A stretch of 33,564 nt of DNA from an uncultured Flavobacteriales bacterium (GCA_903945495.1 CAJAVU010000040.1:1-33564); one strand, 5' to 3'; shown: positions 1-8,812, numbered from the stretch's first letter. The notes: generated by a model not told the origin, from the sequence alone. Numbers and translations: made by a program.

Positions 1-112
1 AAATCAAAATAAAAACCTATAAAAACAAATATCCCAGTAAACACGTGTTTACTGGGATATAATTAGTTATCTTAGTCTTTAATAATCTGTATCGTTTATT
101 TAGGACTAGTCA
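1..112. repeat. Left arm of a perfect 112-bp terminal inverted repeat
   Basis: Bases 1-112 are the exact reverse complement of bases 33450-33561, with no mismatch found in a base-by-base comparison. The match stops at base 113, just inside the stop codon (TGA, 110-112) of the DUF3089 gene. The arm holds a 32-bp perfect palindrome at 29-60. It could be a dispersed intergenic repeat, recombination between two loci, or an effect of contig assembly; the sequence alone cannot decide. Confidence 0.95.
21..60 (-). terminator. Strong hairpin terminator after the DUF3089 gene
   Basis: Bases 29-60 are a 32-bp perfect palindrome with half-site ATATCCCAGTAAACAC and centre CACGTG. Read on the minus strand it forms a long stem followed directly by TTGTTTTT (28 down to 21), the form of an intrinsic terminator. 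It lies about 50 nt after the stop codon of the last gene of the 6407-110 operon. The palindromic core could also be a protein-binding site. Confidence 0.8.
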
Positions 113-1108
113 ACCTTCAATATATTTTTTTGAGCGCAACAATGCATTCTGATGAATATCTTCCCAAAATAAATTGATATCTCCAACATGATAATGTTTC
201 ATTGTAAAAGCTAAATATCTAAACGGAAAATGTGGTGTGCTAATCCATATGATTCCATTTCCTAAATGTGTTTCGAAACTTTGTTCGTATAATTTGCTAT
301 TCGAAAACAAAAAACCTTTGTGTGTTTCACGCGGAGCAAATGAAGTTGTATCCCATGTAACTGGATTTATACATGCCTTGTTTTTATAAAATTTAAACGA
401 TTCATTATCAATTTTACGTTTAAATGTATTCCATGTAACAAAACCACCGATTGCATTCGGTTCAATCATCAATTGTATCGTATTAAACTGATCTTTATCA
501 AATCCAATCCCAGGAATATACGCAGCAATCAATTGTTTTTGTAGTGGTTGGTTGTCAAAAAAATCTCTTAAAATAAACCCTAAATGTGTTGATCCTTGGC
601 TATGTCCTACCAAAATAATCCCTCTACCATTATTATAATTTTTCAAATAATAATCAAAGGCAGATTTAACGTCCTCATACGCAAATAATAGTGCTTCCTT
701 GCCACCATTTTCCAATTCATAATATGCACGCAAATGTGCTTGGCGATAATATGGAGAATACACTGCTCCTACTTCAGTAAAAGCAGATGCCTGAAACTGT
801 ATCGCTCCTTTCAATACCTTTTCATGTTGAATTGAATCAGTCATTTCAACATTCCATCTTTCGTCTTTTTTATCAGTTAGTAAAGTTGGATAAACGTAAA
901 ACACATCAATTGAATCATTCAATCGTTTTAAACCGAATGTTTCCAGTTCTTTTGGGTAATGATCTGGCAAAACCGCCCAATTATTTGGATTGGAATAATC
1001 CACCTTACTCGTATCTATTTGTCCAAATAAAGAGGAGGTTAAAACGAAAAAAAACTGAATTAAAACGAAGATCGAATTTGATTGAGTTAACTTATTTAAC
1101 TGCTTCAT
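110..1108 (-). CDS. DUF3089 family secreted alpha/beta-hydrolase-like protein
   Basis: The 332-residue product has an N-terminal hydrophobic signal segment (about residues 12-28, ending SLFGQ), so it is probably exported to the periplasm or beyond. GHSQGS at 168-173 is a nucleophile elbow with Ser170 as likely nucleophile. The preceding AFTEVGAVYSPYYRQA stretch and the HVGDINLF stretch near the C-terminus are typical of DUF3089 proteins, which resemble lipases/esterases. The substrate is unknown. Its start overlaps the end of the upstream flavoprotein gene by 17 bp, making it the last gene of the 6407-110 operon, and its stop codon lies in the left terminal inverted repeat. The family call is good; enzymatic activity is inferred from the motif. 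Confidence 0.82.
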   Translation of the reverse strand: MKQLNKLTQSNSIFVLIQFFFVLTSSLFGQIDTSKVDYSNPNNWAVLPDHYPKELETFGLKRLNDSIDVFYVYPTLLTDKKDERWNVEMTDSIQHEKVLKGAIQFQASAFTEVGAVYSPYYRQAHLRAYYELENGGKEALLFAYEDVKSAFDYYLKNYNNGRGIILVGHSQGSTHLGFILRDFFDNQPLQKQLIAAYIPGIGFDKDQFNTIQLMIEPNAIGGFVTWNTFKRKIDNESFKFYKNKACINPVTWDTTSFAPRETHKGFLFSNSKLYEQSFETHLGNGIIWISTPHFPFRYLAFTMKHYHVGDINLFWEDIHQNALLRSKKYIEG

Positions 1109-2654
1109 CTTTTATTTTTTGAACTATTGAATCGATACATTTCATTCCATCAATGGCCGCAGAAATAATTCCTCCAGCATATCCTGCTCCTTCAGCACAA
1201 GGATAAAGACCTGAAATTACAACATGCTCTAACGTTTCTGGATTTCTAGGAATTGAAATAGGTGAAGAAGTGCGCGATTCTGGGGCATGCAAAACAGCAT
1301 CATTTGTCAAATAGCCCTTCATTTTATTACCAAAATCTATAAATGCTTGACGTAACCGTTCAGCAATAAACTTCGGGAATAACAGATCCATTTCTACACT
1401 CACAATTCCTGGTTGATACGACGATCTTGGAAAATCTTTCGACTTTTTTCCTTGCACAAAGTCCAACATTCGCTGTGCTGGAACTTTTTGCGTGCTACCT
1501 GCCAATTCCCACGCCCGTTTTTCTATTTCTTTCTGAAAATTCAAACAAACAAAAGGATCATTCTCTTTTCCTGGAAAATCACTTGGAGATACACTCACAA
1601 CAATTCCAGAATTAGAATACGGATTATTGCGCTTTGAAGGTGACCATCCATTTGTAACAACTTCTTCTTGCTCTGTTGCACATGGAGCAACAATTCCTCC
1701 AGGACACATACAGAAAGAGTAGACTCCTCTCCCATCGACTTGGGTAACCAATGAATACGAAGCTGGTGGAACAAAATCATCATTCAATCGACCATGATAT
1801 TGAATTGAATCAATTAGATCCTGCGTGTGTTCTATTCTTACACCTAAAGCAAATGGTTTCGCTTCTATGCGCACTCCACGTCTGTGTAACAATTCAAAAA
1901 TATCTCGTGCTGAATGACCTGTAGCCAATAACACAGTGTCAAAACTCAACCATTCAGAAGAATTTATTTCAATCGCTTTAATTGCATGCTGCTCGATTTT
2001 TAAATCGGTTAATTTGGATTCAAAACGAACTTCCCCGCCATATTTAATGATTTCTTCGCGCATTGCTACAATGATACTCGGCAATTTATTTGTTCCGATA
2101 TGCGGATGAGCATCAACCAAAATATCTTTATCAGCTCCAAAATTCACAAACCATTTCAGCGCTTTCTCAACATCGCCCCTTTTCTTAGAACGTGTGTACA
2201 ATTTACCATCTGAATAGGTCCCCGCACCTCCTTCACCAAAGCAATAGTTGGATTCAGCGTTTACGATACCTTCTTTATTCAATGTTGCTAAATCACGTCG
2301 TCTTGAACGTACATCTTTTCCACGTTCAAAAACGATTGGTTTTAGCCCAACTTCTAAACAGCGCAAAGCAGCATACAATCCAGCTGGTCCTGCTCCGATA
2401 ATTGCAATTGGCTTTTTATTCGAACAATCTGATGGATTAAAAACTGTTTCGTTAATTGGAGCTTCATTGTTTAAATAAACATCGAAAGAACAATTGAGCT
2501 TAATTTGACGTTTTCGTGCATCAATACTTCGTTTTTTCCATTCGAACGAAAAATCAGTATTTTTCAGACCCAATTCTTGTTGAATTCTCAATTTAATTAA
2601 ATCAAGATCATCAATTTGCTCAGGTAAAATTTGAAATTGAACACTTAAACTCAT
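1092..2654 (-). CDS. COG2509-type NAD(P)/FAD-dependent dehydrogenase
   Basis: The 520-residue product has an N-terminal ferredoxin-like or small alpha/beta region (1-80) and then a Rossmann dinucleotide site, GAGPAG at 87-92, which binds FAD. The downstream stretches FGEGGAGTYSDGKLYTR and GYAGGI are hallmarks of the uncharacterised FAD-dependent dehydrogenases of COG2509, a widespread family without an established substrate. An in-frame ATG exists at 2690, but the ATG at 2654 is preferred: it follows the porT stop codon after one base (TAACATG) and begins the usual MSLSVQF-like N-terminus. It is the fifth gene of the 6407-110 operon. The flavoprotein assignment is firm; the metabolic role is unknown. 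Confidence 0.88.
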   Translation of the reverse strand: MSLSVQFQILPEQIDDLDLIKLRIQQELGLKNTDFSFEWKKRSIDARKRQIKLNCSFDVYLNNEAPINETVFNPSDCSNKKPIAIIGAGPAGLYAALRCLEVGLKPIVFERGKDVRSRRRDLATLNKEGIVNAESNYCFGEGGAGTYSDGKLYTRSKKRGDVEKALKWFVNFGADKDILVDAHPHIGTNKLPSIIVAMREEIIKYGGEVRFESKLTDLKIEQHAIKAIEINSSEWLSFDTVLLATGHSARDIFELLHRRGVRIEAKPFALGVRIEHTQDLIDSIQYHGRLNDDFVPPASYSLVTQVDGRGVYSFCMCPGGIVAPCATEQEEVVTNGWSPSKRNNPYSNSGIVVSVSPSDFPGKENDPFVCLNFQKEIEKRAWELAGSTQKVPAQRMLDFVQGKKSKDFPRSSYQPGIVSVEMDLLFPKFIAERLRQAFIDFGNKMKGYLTNDAVLHAPESRTSSPISIPRNPETLEHVVISGLYPCAEGAGYAGGIISAAIDGMKCIDSIVQKIKDEAVK

Positions 2655-2655
2655 G

Positions 2656-3372
2656 TTATCCTTCGAATATAAAAGACACCCACCAAACACGATTATAAAG
2701 CATGTCGATTGGTTTTGAAGATGGAGTATTATCTTGAATAAAAGAGTTCATAAAACCATGAGAATATTTCAACTCTATTCCAAACTTAAAATAAGCTGCA
2801 AAAAATTCAACTCCTCCGCCAACTTGACCTTGAAAATCATGTTTTTTGATTTTAATAAAAGGGTCGATGAAACTTTGTGATGCGTCTTGTTGCGATTGTA
2901 AATCAATTGAATATTGTCCCCCTAAAAGTACATAAGACGCAAAATTATTGAAACGCAAGGTTCTAAATTGAAACATTAGAGGGAAATCCAAGTTGGTTGA
3001 ATTCACACGTTCTTCCGTTTTTAAATCAAATGTTTCAGTTGGATCAGGATTCGTATAGGAATATTCAATCGCTCGTTCTTGAAAAGACAATGTTGGTAAA
3101 AATCGTAAACGTACAACTGGTGTTCCCAGTTTCAATGTTGAAACAATGCCAACTTGCCCCCCCGGTTGTGAATTGATAATCAACGATTTTAAACCGAATT
3201 GAGCATAGGCATCTTCCACTGGATAAGCTGTAAAACTCGCTGAATTAAAACCTAACATAAAACCAAAGTGCAATGTTCGTTCGTCAAAACGACGATAATT
3301 CATTGGCTTTTCTTTCTGCGAAAATGTGTTCAATGAAATCAAAATCAAAAATAAGAACAGGAAACTCTTCAT
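2656..3372 (-). CDS. porT: PorT/SprT outer-membrane beta-barrel protein (type IX secretion/gliding)
   Basis: The 238-residue product begins with a signal peptide (MKSFLFLFLILISLNTFSQ). It then has alternating amphipathic strands rich in aromatic and Gly residues and ends in WWVSFIFEG, a terminal strand with the aromatic signature of outer-membrane barrels. Length, topology and position directly after menG match PorT/SprT of Flavobacteriia, a protein needed for type IX secretion and gliding in studied relatives. The start at 3372 gives a proper signal peptide. An earlier ATG at 3426 overlaps the menG stop (TAATG) but would add 18 polar residues ahead of it. The call rests on synteny plus topology, because PorT sequences diverge; another PorT-family barrel is possible. 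Confidence 0.75.
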   Translation of the reverse strand: MKSFLFLFLILISLNTFSQKEKPMNYRRFDERTLHFGFMLGFNSASFTAYPVEDAYAQFGLKSLIINSQPGGQVGIVSTLKLGTPVVRLRFLPTLSFQERAIEYSYTNPDPTETFDLKTEERVNSTNLDFPLMFQFRTLRFNNFASYVLLGGQYSIDLQSQQDASQSFIDPFIKIKKHDFQGQVGGGVEFFAAYFKFGIELKYSHGFMNSFIQDNTPSSKPIDMLYNRVWWVSFIFEG

Positions 3373-3425
3373 ACCGTTTAAAACGTATGTCCTATTTTGA
3401 TATTGTATTTCATTGGAAGAACACA

Positions 3426-4160
3426 TTATTTTGTTCCGCTATAGATTGTTGCGATTCCACCAGAAACCAAACGCGATTGAACATTTTTATAGCCTAGCGA
3501 TTTCATGATATTTTTAAAATCTTCTCCTTCAGGAAACGCTGCAACAGATTCTGGTAAATAAGCATACGCTTTTTCATCTTTAGAAATACGCTTTCCGAAG
3601 AAAGGAATAATGTATTTAGAATGAAAAGCATAATACTGTTTAACTGGGAATTTCTTAGGCTTAGAAAACTCAAGAATAATTAATTTCCCTTCAGGACGAA
3701 CAACGCGAAGCATCTCAGCTAATCCTTTCTCCAAATTTTCGTAGTTACGAACACCAAAACCAACAGTCAACGCATCGAAGTAATTATCCTCAAATGGCAA
3801 ATCTTCAGAATCACCTAAACGCATTGTAATAATGTTATCGAAGCCATTCTTTTTCATTTTTTGGCGACCAACCTCTAACATTCCTTCTGAAATGTCCATT
3901 CCAACAATTTCTTTTGGATTCAATTTTAAACTTTGAATCGCAAAATCACCAGTCCCACTAGCCAAATCCAAAATACGTTCTGGTTTGATTTCACGCAGCA
4001 TATTTACGGCTTTACGACGCCAAATCTTGTCAATTCCTAAGGATAAAAAATGATTTAAAAAGTCATATTTTTTCGAAATGTTGTTAAACATCTCTGCCAC
4101 TTCTTCTTTCTTCGAACGATCAACATCACCGTATGGCTTTACTACTTTTCTTTCTGACAT
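3426..4160 (-). CDS. menG: Demethylmenaquinone methyltransferase MenG (UbiE family)
   Basis: The 244-residue class I SAM-dependent methyltransferase has motif [11 protein letters not shown] at 64-73, a short N-terminal helix region ([17 protein letters not shown]) diagnostic of UbiE/MenG, and a GFGVRNYEN stretch typical of the family. It performs the last C-methylation in menaquinone synthesis; Bacteroidota generally use menaquinone, hence menG rather than ubiE. The start at 4160 ([10 protein letters not shown]) matches relatives; an upstream in-frame ATG at 4181 would add seven residues. It lies between the sugar kinase and porT, the order often seen in Flavobacteriia. Two small inverted repeats (4197-4217 and around 4174-4191) occupy the gap upstream but lack a U-tract. 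Confidence 0.93.
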   Translation of the reverse strand: MSERKVVKPYGDVDRSKKEEVAEMFNNISKKYDFLNHFLSLGIDKIWRRKAVNMLREIKPERILDLASGTGDFAIQSLKLNPKEIVGMDISEGMLEVGRQKMKKNGFDNIITMRLGDSEDLPFEDNYFDALTVGFGVRNYENLEKGLAEMLRVVRPEGKLIILEFSKPKKFPVKQYYAFHSKYIIPFFGKRISKDEKAYAYLPESVAAFPEGEDFKNIMKSLGYKNVQSRLVSGGIATIYSGTK

Positions 4161-4227
4161 GCTATATTTTTTCTGCAACAAAGAGTTGCAATTATACCTT
4201 AAACACTTGAATTAAGGATAAAGTTTA

Positions 4228-5214
4228 TTAGTTCAATAATTTTATTGTTTCCTCCAACAGTTGTTTCTTACTGATTGAAACAACACCACTTTTCTCACAC
4301 ACCAATCCACCAGCAATGTTGGAAATTTCTGCTATCAATCCAGCCTCTAATCCAATCACTAAACACAAGGTCGCTATTGAAATAACTGTATCTCCGGCAC
4401 CACTTACATCTGCAATATTGCGTATATGAGCTTGCGCATAATTTTTCTTGTCTGCTTTCTTGATAAAAACGCCATGTTCTGAGAGCGTCACAAATGAAAT
4501 ATGATTATTCAATTTTGATTCCAATTCATCAATTGCTTCTTCAAATTTCTTTGGTTCTTTCACAAATGAAAAATCTACTCCTAAACCTTCTTTTAATTCT
4601 TTTAAATTTGGCTTAAACAAGGTGACATTTTTGTATTCAAAGAAATTATCTTTTTTCGGATCAACAGTCGTTACAATTCCATTTTCATTCGCCAATTGAA
4701 TCACAGACGAAATGATTACCGGCGTTAACACACCTTTATTGTAATCTTCGAAAATAATTCCGTCCAGTCCAGCTGCAATTAATTGTTTGACTAATTCTAA
4801 CAAAGCAGTTTCTTCGTTCGCTGAAATCGGATTTGTTTGTTCCGAATCGATGCGCAACAATTGTTGATTATTACCGATAACACGCGTTTTTACAGTTGTT
4901 TTTCGTCCTTCGCTAAACACCAATCCTTCAGAAGAAATATTGGCATCTTCCAACAAGTTCTTCAAATCAGTTCCGTATGAATCGGTTCCAACTACAGAGC
5001 AGATAATTGGCTTTGCACCCATCGCTTCAAGGTTTATTGCAACATTTGCTGCTCCGCCCAAGCGATCTTCTACTTTTTCAAGGCTAACAATTGGAACTGG
5101 CGCTTCAGGACTAATGCGATTCACCTTTCCACGCATGTAGGCATCAATCATCACATCCCCGATTACGAGAATGCGTTTTCCATTGAATTGCTCAAATACT
5201 GATTTAAAATCCAT
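4228..5214 (-). CDS. rfaE1: RfaE1-like PfkB-family sugar kinase (heptose 7-phosphate kinase type)
   Basis: The 328-residue PfkB/ribokinase-fold protein has the N-terminal signature of RfaE/HldE domain 1 (ILVIGDVMIDAY at 15-26, then RISPEAPVPI). It has the GGAANVA stretch near residue 53 and the catalytic GAGD at 272-275 with Asp275 as base. In studied bacteria this domain phosphorylates D-glycero-D-manno-heptose 7-phosphate at C1 for LPS inner-core synthesis. The nucleotidyltransferase half of bifunctional HldE is absent, as in organisms with split genes. Its ATG overlaps the stop of the upstream aminotransferase by one base (TAATG), implying translational coupling. Heptose specificity is inferred from similarity; other sugars are possible. 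Confidence 0.82.
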   Translation of the reverse strand: MDFKSVFEQFNGKRILVIGDVMIDAYMRGKVNRISPEAPVPIVSLEKVEDRLGGAANVAINLEAMGAKPIICSVVGTDSYGTDLKNLLEDANISSEGLVFSEGRKTTVKTRVIGNNQQLLRIDSEQTNPISANEETALLELVKQLIAAGLDGIIFEDYNKGVLTPVIISSVIQLANENGIVTTVDPKKDNFFEYKNVTLFKPNLKELKEGLGVDFSFVKEPKKFEEAIDELESKLNNHISFVTLSEHGVFIKKADKKNYAQAHIRNIADVSGAGDTVISIATLCLVIGLEAGLIAEISNIAGGLVCEKSGVVSISKKQLLEETIKLLN

Positions 5215-6407
5215 TAATTTAATTTTGCTAGAGCTTCTTTAATGCGTTTCATTGCTTCAGTTAATGTTTCTTCTGAAGCTGCATAAGAAATGCGAATACA
5301 ATTTGGATCTCCAAAAGCATCACCTGTTACTAAGGCAACTAATGCTTCAGACAACAAATACAAACACATATCATCTGCATTGTGTACAGTGAATCCATTG
5401 TATGATTTACCAAAGAATGAAGAGATTTCTGGGAAGACATAAAACGCTCCAACAGGAACATTTGCATTCACACCAGGCATTTCGTTTAATGCTGATAAAA
5501 CCAATTTTCTTCGATTATTAAAGGCCGCAATCATATCTTTCAAAACTGAAGGATCAGCTTTCATTGCTGCAATTGCTGCTTTCTGGGTAATAGAACACGT
5601 TCCTGAAGTAAATTGACCTTGTACTTTATTACATGCATCTGCAATTACTTTTGGAGCACCAATATACCCCAAACGCCATCCTGTCATCGCCCAAGCTTTT
5701 GAAACACCGTTAATGGTAACCACTTGATTGTAAACTTCCGGGAATTGCGCTAAACTTTCGTGTTTACCAATGAAATTAATGTGTTCATAAATCTCATCAG
5801 AAATTACAACGATGTGCGGGTATTTTTTCAATACATCCGCCAAATCTTTTAATTCTTCTTTCGTATAAACTGAACCAGTCGGATTACAAGGCGTTGAGAA
5901 AATCAACATTTTAGTTTTCGGCGTAATAGCTGCTTCCAACTGCTTTCCATTGATTTTAAAATCATTTTCAATTCCAGCATTAATTACAACTGGAGTTCCT
6001 TCTGCAACCTTAACGATCTCAACATATGAAACCCAATATGGTGCAGGAACAATTACTTCATCACCAGGACCAACAATTGACAAAACAACATTTGCAATCG
6101 ATTGCTTAGCTCCGGTAGAAACAACAATTTGATCTTTCGTATAATCCAAGCCGTTATCACGTTTGAATTTCAATGAAATACTTTCACGCAAATCGTCATA
6201 ACCTGGTACAGGTGTATACATTGTGAAATTGTTTTCCATTGCTTCAACAGCGGCATCTTTTATAAATTGAGGAGTAAAGAAATCAGGCTCTCCTAAACTC
6301 AAGGAAATAATATCTTTTCCTTCTGCTTTTAACTCTCTACTTTTTCTCGACATCGCAATCGTAGCCGATTCTTCCATTGCCAACAGGCGCTCAGACAATT
6401 GTATCAT
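5214..6407 (-). CDS. aspC: PLP-dependent class I aminotransferase (aspartate aminotransferase type)
   Basis: This is a fold-type I aminotransferase of 397 residues. It has the SLGEPDF stretch near the N-terminus, STGAKQS phosphate-binding loop, NPTGSVY, SDEIYEHI, and the Schiff-base lysine in GVSKAWAMTGWR (Lys237 from this start). Family members transfer amino groups between aspartate or other amino acids and 2-oxoglutarate in the cytoplasm. ATG codons exist at 6428 and 6407. The second is preferred because relatives begin M-x-QLS and because a -7 box at 6430-6437 would start transcription near 6423, downstream of the first ATG. It is the first gene of the minus-strand run to 110. Exact substrate range is not visible. 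Confidence 0.88.
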   Translation of the reverse strand: MIQLSERLLAMEESATIAMSRKSRELKAEGKDIISLSLGEPDFFTPQFIKDAAVEAMENNFTMYTPVPGYDDLRESISLKFKRDNGLDYTKDQIVVSTGAKQSIANVVLSIVGPGDEVIVPAPYWVSYVEIVKVAEGTPVVINAGIENDFKINGKQLEAAITPKTKMLIFSTPCNPTGSVYTKEELKDLADVLKKYPHIVVISDEIYEHINFIGKHESLAQFPEVYNQVVTINGVSKAWAMTGWRLGYIGAPKVIADACNKVQGQFTSGTCSITQKAAIAAMKADPSVLKDMIAAFNNRRKLVLSALNEMPGVNANVPVGAFYVFPEISSFFGKSYNGFTVHNADDMCLYLLSEALVALVTGDAFGDPNCIRISYAASEETLTEAMKRIKEALAKLN

Positions 6408-6429
6408 TTCTTGGTGCGTAATTTTCATG

Positions 6430-6437
6430 CAAATCTA
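6430..6437 (-). promoter_or_regulatory. Bacteroidota -7 box before the aminotransferase
   Basis: The minus strand reads TAGATTTG, an exact TAnnTTTG match. It predicts transcription from about 6423, a leader of about 16 nt to the ATG at 6407, and transcription of the whole operon to 110. No convincing -33 TTG was found at 17-23 nt. Confidence 0.45.
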
Positions 6438-6541
6438 AGCAATATTGAAGGAAGAATAACCTTCTCACAACTAAAATTACAGGAAGAATTCAATACTAAT
6501 TTGTGGATAAAAGTCAATTCAGATAAAATTTCAATCAATCT

Positions 6542-6557
6542 TATATTTGTAAATTTG
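6542..6557 (+). promoter_or_regulatory. Two tandem -7 boxes before the acyltransferase pair
   Basis: TATATTTG (6542-6549) and TAAATTTG (6550-6557) are adjacent exact TAnnTTTG matches, 9-16 nt before the ATG at 6566. Either would give a very short leader. No -33 element at the usual spacing was recognised. Confidence 0.4.
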
Positions 6558-6565
6558 CACTTACT

Positions 6566-7384
6566 ATGAGTGAGGAAAAATTTATAGACATAAAACGCTT
6601 GATTATAAGTAAAAGTCCGAGGCTTGCAAAATGGCTTCCTGGCTTTGTTATTTCTTATCTTAAACGCATTCTTCATCAAGACGAAATCAACGACTTTTTA
6701 ATCAAACACAAAGAAGATTACAATACCGATTTCTGTACCGAGGTCATCAAGTATTTTAATATTCAAATCGAAGTAAAAGGAATTGAAAACATTCCGAAAG
6801 AGGGAAAAATAATCATCGCAATGAATCATCCACTTGGTGGAATGGACGCGATTGCATTTGTATCAGCTTTGCAAAATCATCGAACAGATTTAAAATTTAT
6901 CGTAAATGATTTATTGATGAACCTAACAAATCTACGTGGACTATTTGTCGGAGTGAACAAACATGGAAAGAATGAAGGTTCTGTTCGTCAACAAATTCAT
7001 GATGTTTTTGAAAGTGATGAAGCCGTTTGTATTTTTCCTGCTGGATTGGTAAGCAGAAAAATTAATGGCCAAGTACGCGATTTGGATTGGAAAAAAACCT
7101 TCGTTACCTATTCCATTCGAATGGATCAGCCGATTATTCCTGTTTTTATTGACGGTGAATTATCGAACTTCTTTTATCGTTTAGCTAATTTTAGAAAGTT
7201 CATCGGGATCAAGGCTAATATTGAAATGCTTTATCTTTCCAATGAGTTATTTAAACAAAAGAATAAAAAAATGACGTTTACAATTGGAAAACCTATCTTA
7301 CCAGGAGATTTTGACAAAAATCGCTCTGAACGAGATTTAGCCCAAGATGTAAAAGCAACGGTTTACGACCTTGCAAAAAAATAA
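6566..7384 (+). CDS. glsA: PlsC-type acyltransferase, probable amino-acid-lipid O-acyltransferase
   Basis: The 272-residue protein has a glycerophosphate-acyltransferase-like domain. NHPLGGMD at 87-94 is the catalytic His/Asp motif in the variant with five rather than four residues between them, and IFPAG at 156-160 is the second conserved block. The NHPxGGxD form occurs in the acyltransferases paired with GNAT-type enzymes for ornithine and glycine lipids (OlsF N-half, Bacteroides GlsA). These put a second fatty acid on the hydroxyl of a 3-hydroxyacyl-amino acid at the inner membrane. A GNAT partner follows after four bases, which supports this over ordinary phosphatidate synthesis. The amino-acid headgroup (glycine, serine-glycine or ornithine) cannot be read from the sequence. 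Confidence 0.72.
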   Translation: MSEEKFIDIKRLIISKSPRLAKWLPGFVISYLKRILHQDEINDFLIKHKEDYNTDFCTEVIKYFNIQIEVKGIENIPKEGKIIIAMNHPLGGMDAIAFVSALQNHRTDLKFIVNDLLMNLTNLRGLFVGVNKHGKNEGSVRQQIHDVFESDEAVCIFPAGLVSRKINGQVRDLDWKKTFVTYSIRMDQPIIPVFIDGELSNFFYRLANFRKFIGIKANIEMLYLSNELFKQKNKKMTFTIGKPILPGDFDKNRSERDLAQDVKATVYDLAKK

Positions 7385-7388
7385 GATT

Positions 7389-8306
7389 ATGGAAAACATT
7401 ATTGCACCAATAAATAAAGAAATCATCAAAGCAGAATTATCTCCTGACCGTTTTGTGCGTAAAACACGCAAAGGTGATAATGAAATTTACATCATTGATC
7501 AACACAATGCACCAAATACCTTGCAAGAAATTGGACGTTTACGCGAAGTGACGTTCCGTGCATCTGGCGGTGGGACAGGTTTATCTGTAGATTTAGATGA
7601 ATTTGATACGAATGAAAAATGCTACAAGCAATTGATCGTTTGGTCTCCTGAAGACGAAGAAATTGTCGGTGGATATCGTTACATCAAATGTTCAGAAGCA
7701 ATTGATGATGCAACAGGTGAAATTCTACTTTCAACAACGCATTACTTTGATTTTTCAGATCGATTTATCAATGATTATTTGCCGTACACGATTGAATTAG
7801 GACGTTCTTGGGTTCAGCCAAATTTTCAACCAACTGTGAATCCGCGTAAGGGATTATTCGCTTTGGATAATATTTGGGACGGCTTAGGAGCATTGGTGAT
7901 TTTCAATCCAGAAATTAAGTATTTCTTCGGAAAAGTAACGATGTATCCGAATTACAATACAGCTAGTCGTGATTTCTTGTTGCATTTCATGAACCACTAT
8001 TTCCCAGACAAAGAAAATTTAATGAAACCGTTTCATCCTTTGTTACAAGATTACGATCGCGCTTATGTTGAAGGACAATTGAAAGGATTAGATTTTAAAG
8101 ACGGATTCAAAGTATTGAATAGCGCAGTTCGTGAAAATGGTGAGTTTATTCCACCATTGGTAAATATTTACATGAATTTATCACCAACAATGAAAACGTT
8201 CGGTACAGCTGTGAATCCGGACTTTGGAAATGTGGAAGAAACAGGTATTTTAGTAACGATAGCAGATATTTTCGAAGAGAAAAAAGAGCGTCATATGCAA
8301 CTTTAA
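7389..8306 (+). CDS. glsB: GNAT-family N-acyltransferase, probable amino-acid-lipid synthase
   Basis: The 305-residue protein belongs to the hemolysin-like GNAT acyltransferases (PF13444 type). Visible hallmarks are IGRLREVTFRASGGGTG near residues 48-64, the core strand EIVGGYRYIK at 91-100, and IELGRSWVQP. Bacteroides GlsB and the N-acyltransferase part of OlsF share this architecture and attach a 3-hydroxyacyl chain to an amino-acid amine. The ATG at 7389 follows the glsA stop codon after four bases; an in-frame ATG at 7371 would overlap glsA. The two genes together supply both acylations of a zwitterionic aminolipid. The older label hemolysin for this family is misleading. Confidence 0.75.
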   Translation: MENIIAPINKEIIKAELSPDRFVRKTRKGDNEIYIIDQHNAPNTLQEIGRLREVTFRASGGGTGLSVDLDEFDTNEKCYKQLIVWSPEDEEIVGGYRYIKCSEAIDDATGEILLSTTHYFDFSDRFINDYLPYTIELGRSWVQPNFQPTVNPRKGLFALDNIWDGLGALVIFNPEIKYFFGKVTMYPNYNTASRDFLLHFMNHYFPDKENLMKPFHPLLQDYDRAYVEGQLKGLDFKDGFKVLNSAVRENGEFIPPLVNIYMNLSPTMKTFGTAVNPDFGNVEETGILVTIADIFEEKKERHMQL

Positions 8307-8320
8307 ACGATATTTACAAG

Positions 8321-8812
8321 ATGCAAATTGAAACGTTTTACAAGAGTCGAAAAAATAAAATTATAGAGATTTTTATCGGGCTTTTTCTTGTTGCTATTCC
8401 GCTAAAACTGGCAATGACTCAATACAAGAACAAAGCATACTTTCCAGTCATATTTTTTGTGATTCTAATCGTTTTTGGACTTTTGCTTTTTCTACGAAAT
8501 TTGCGTTCTAAGAGAACACTAATACTGAATGATCAAGGAATTAGTTGTCGCACAAATGCAATCGGTTTAGTTGAATGGAAATTCATTGAAGGTTTAGAAA
8601 TTGTAAAAGCCTCCCAAAGTAGAATTTTAGTCTTCAAAATAACGAATACAGAAGAATTATTGTCTCATAAAAACAAAGCTATTGCACTGTTAATGCGTTC
8701 AAATATCAAACCGTTAGGAAGTCCTGTAGTGATTGCAGAAAATGAATTCGATCAATCGTTGGAAGAGGTAATCATAGCAATTGAAGCATTTAGAAAAAAT
8801 CTAAATTCTTAG
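8321..8812 (+). CDS. STM3941-like small membrane protein
   Basis: The 163-residue protein has a short basic N-terminus, two hydrophobic segments (about 14-32 and 40-59), then a soluble C-terminal domain of about 100 residues. The order of two helices followed by a PH-like beta domain with an LNDQGI-x-CRTNAIGLVEWKFIEGLEI stretch resembles STM3941-family proteins, whose function is unknown. It starts 14 nt after glsB, so it is probably co-transcribed with the acyltransferases, but no functional link is shown. It ends one base from the convergent lipoprotein gene, leaving no room for a terminator. Confidence 0.6.
   Translation: MQIETFYKSRKNKIIEIFIGLFLVAIPLKLAMTQYKNKAYFPVIFFVILIVFGLLLFLRNLRSKRTLILNDQGISCRTNAIGLVEWKFIEGLEIVKASQSRILVFKITNTEELLSHKNKAIALLMRSNIKPLGSPVVIAENEFDQSLEEVIIAIEAFRKNLNS

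Noticed and set aside
4174-4217. Terminator between the sugar kinase and menG
   Set aside because: Two short stems exist (around 4174-4191 and 4197-4217), but on the minus strand neither is followed by a U-tract, and the genes appear to form one operon.
7389-8306. Hemolysin as the role of the GNAT protein
   Set aside because: That name is an old family label; the sequence is an acyltransferase paired with a PlsC-type enzyme.
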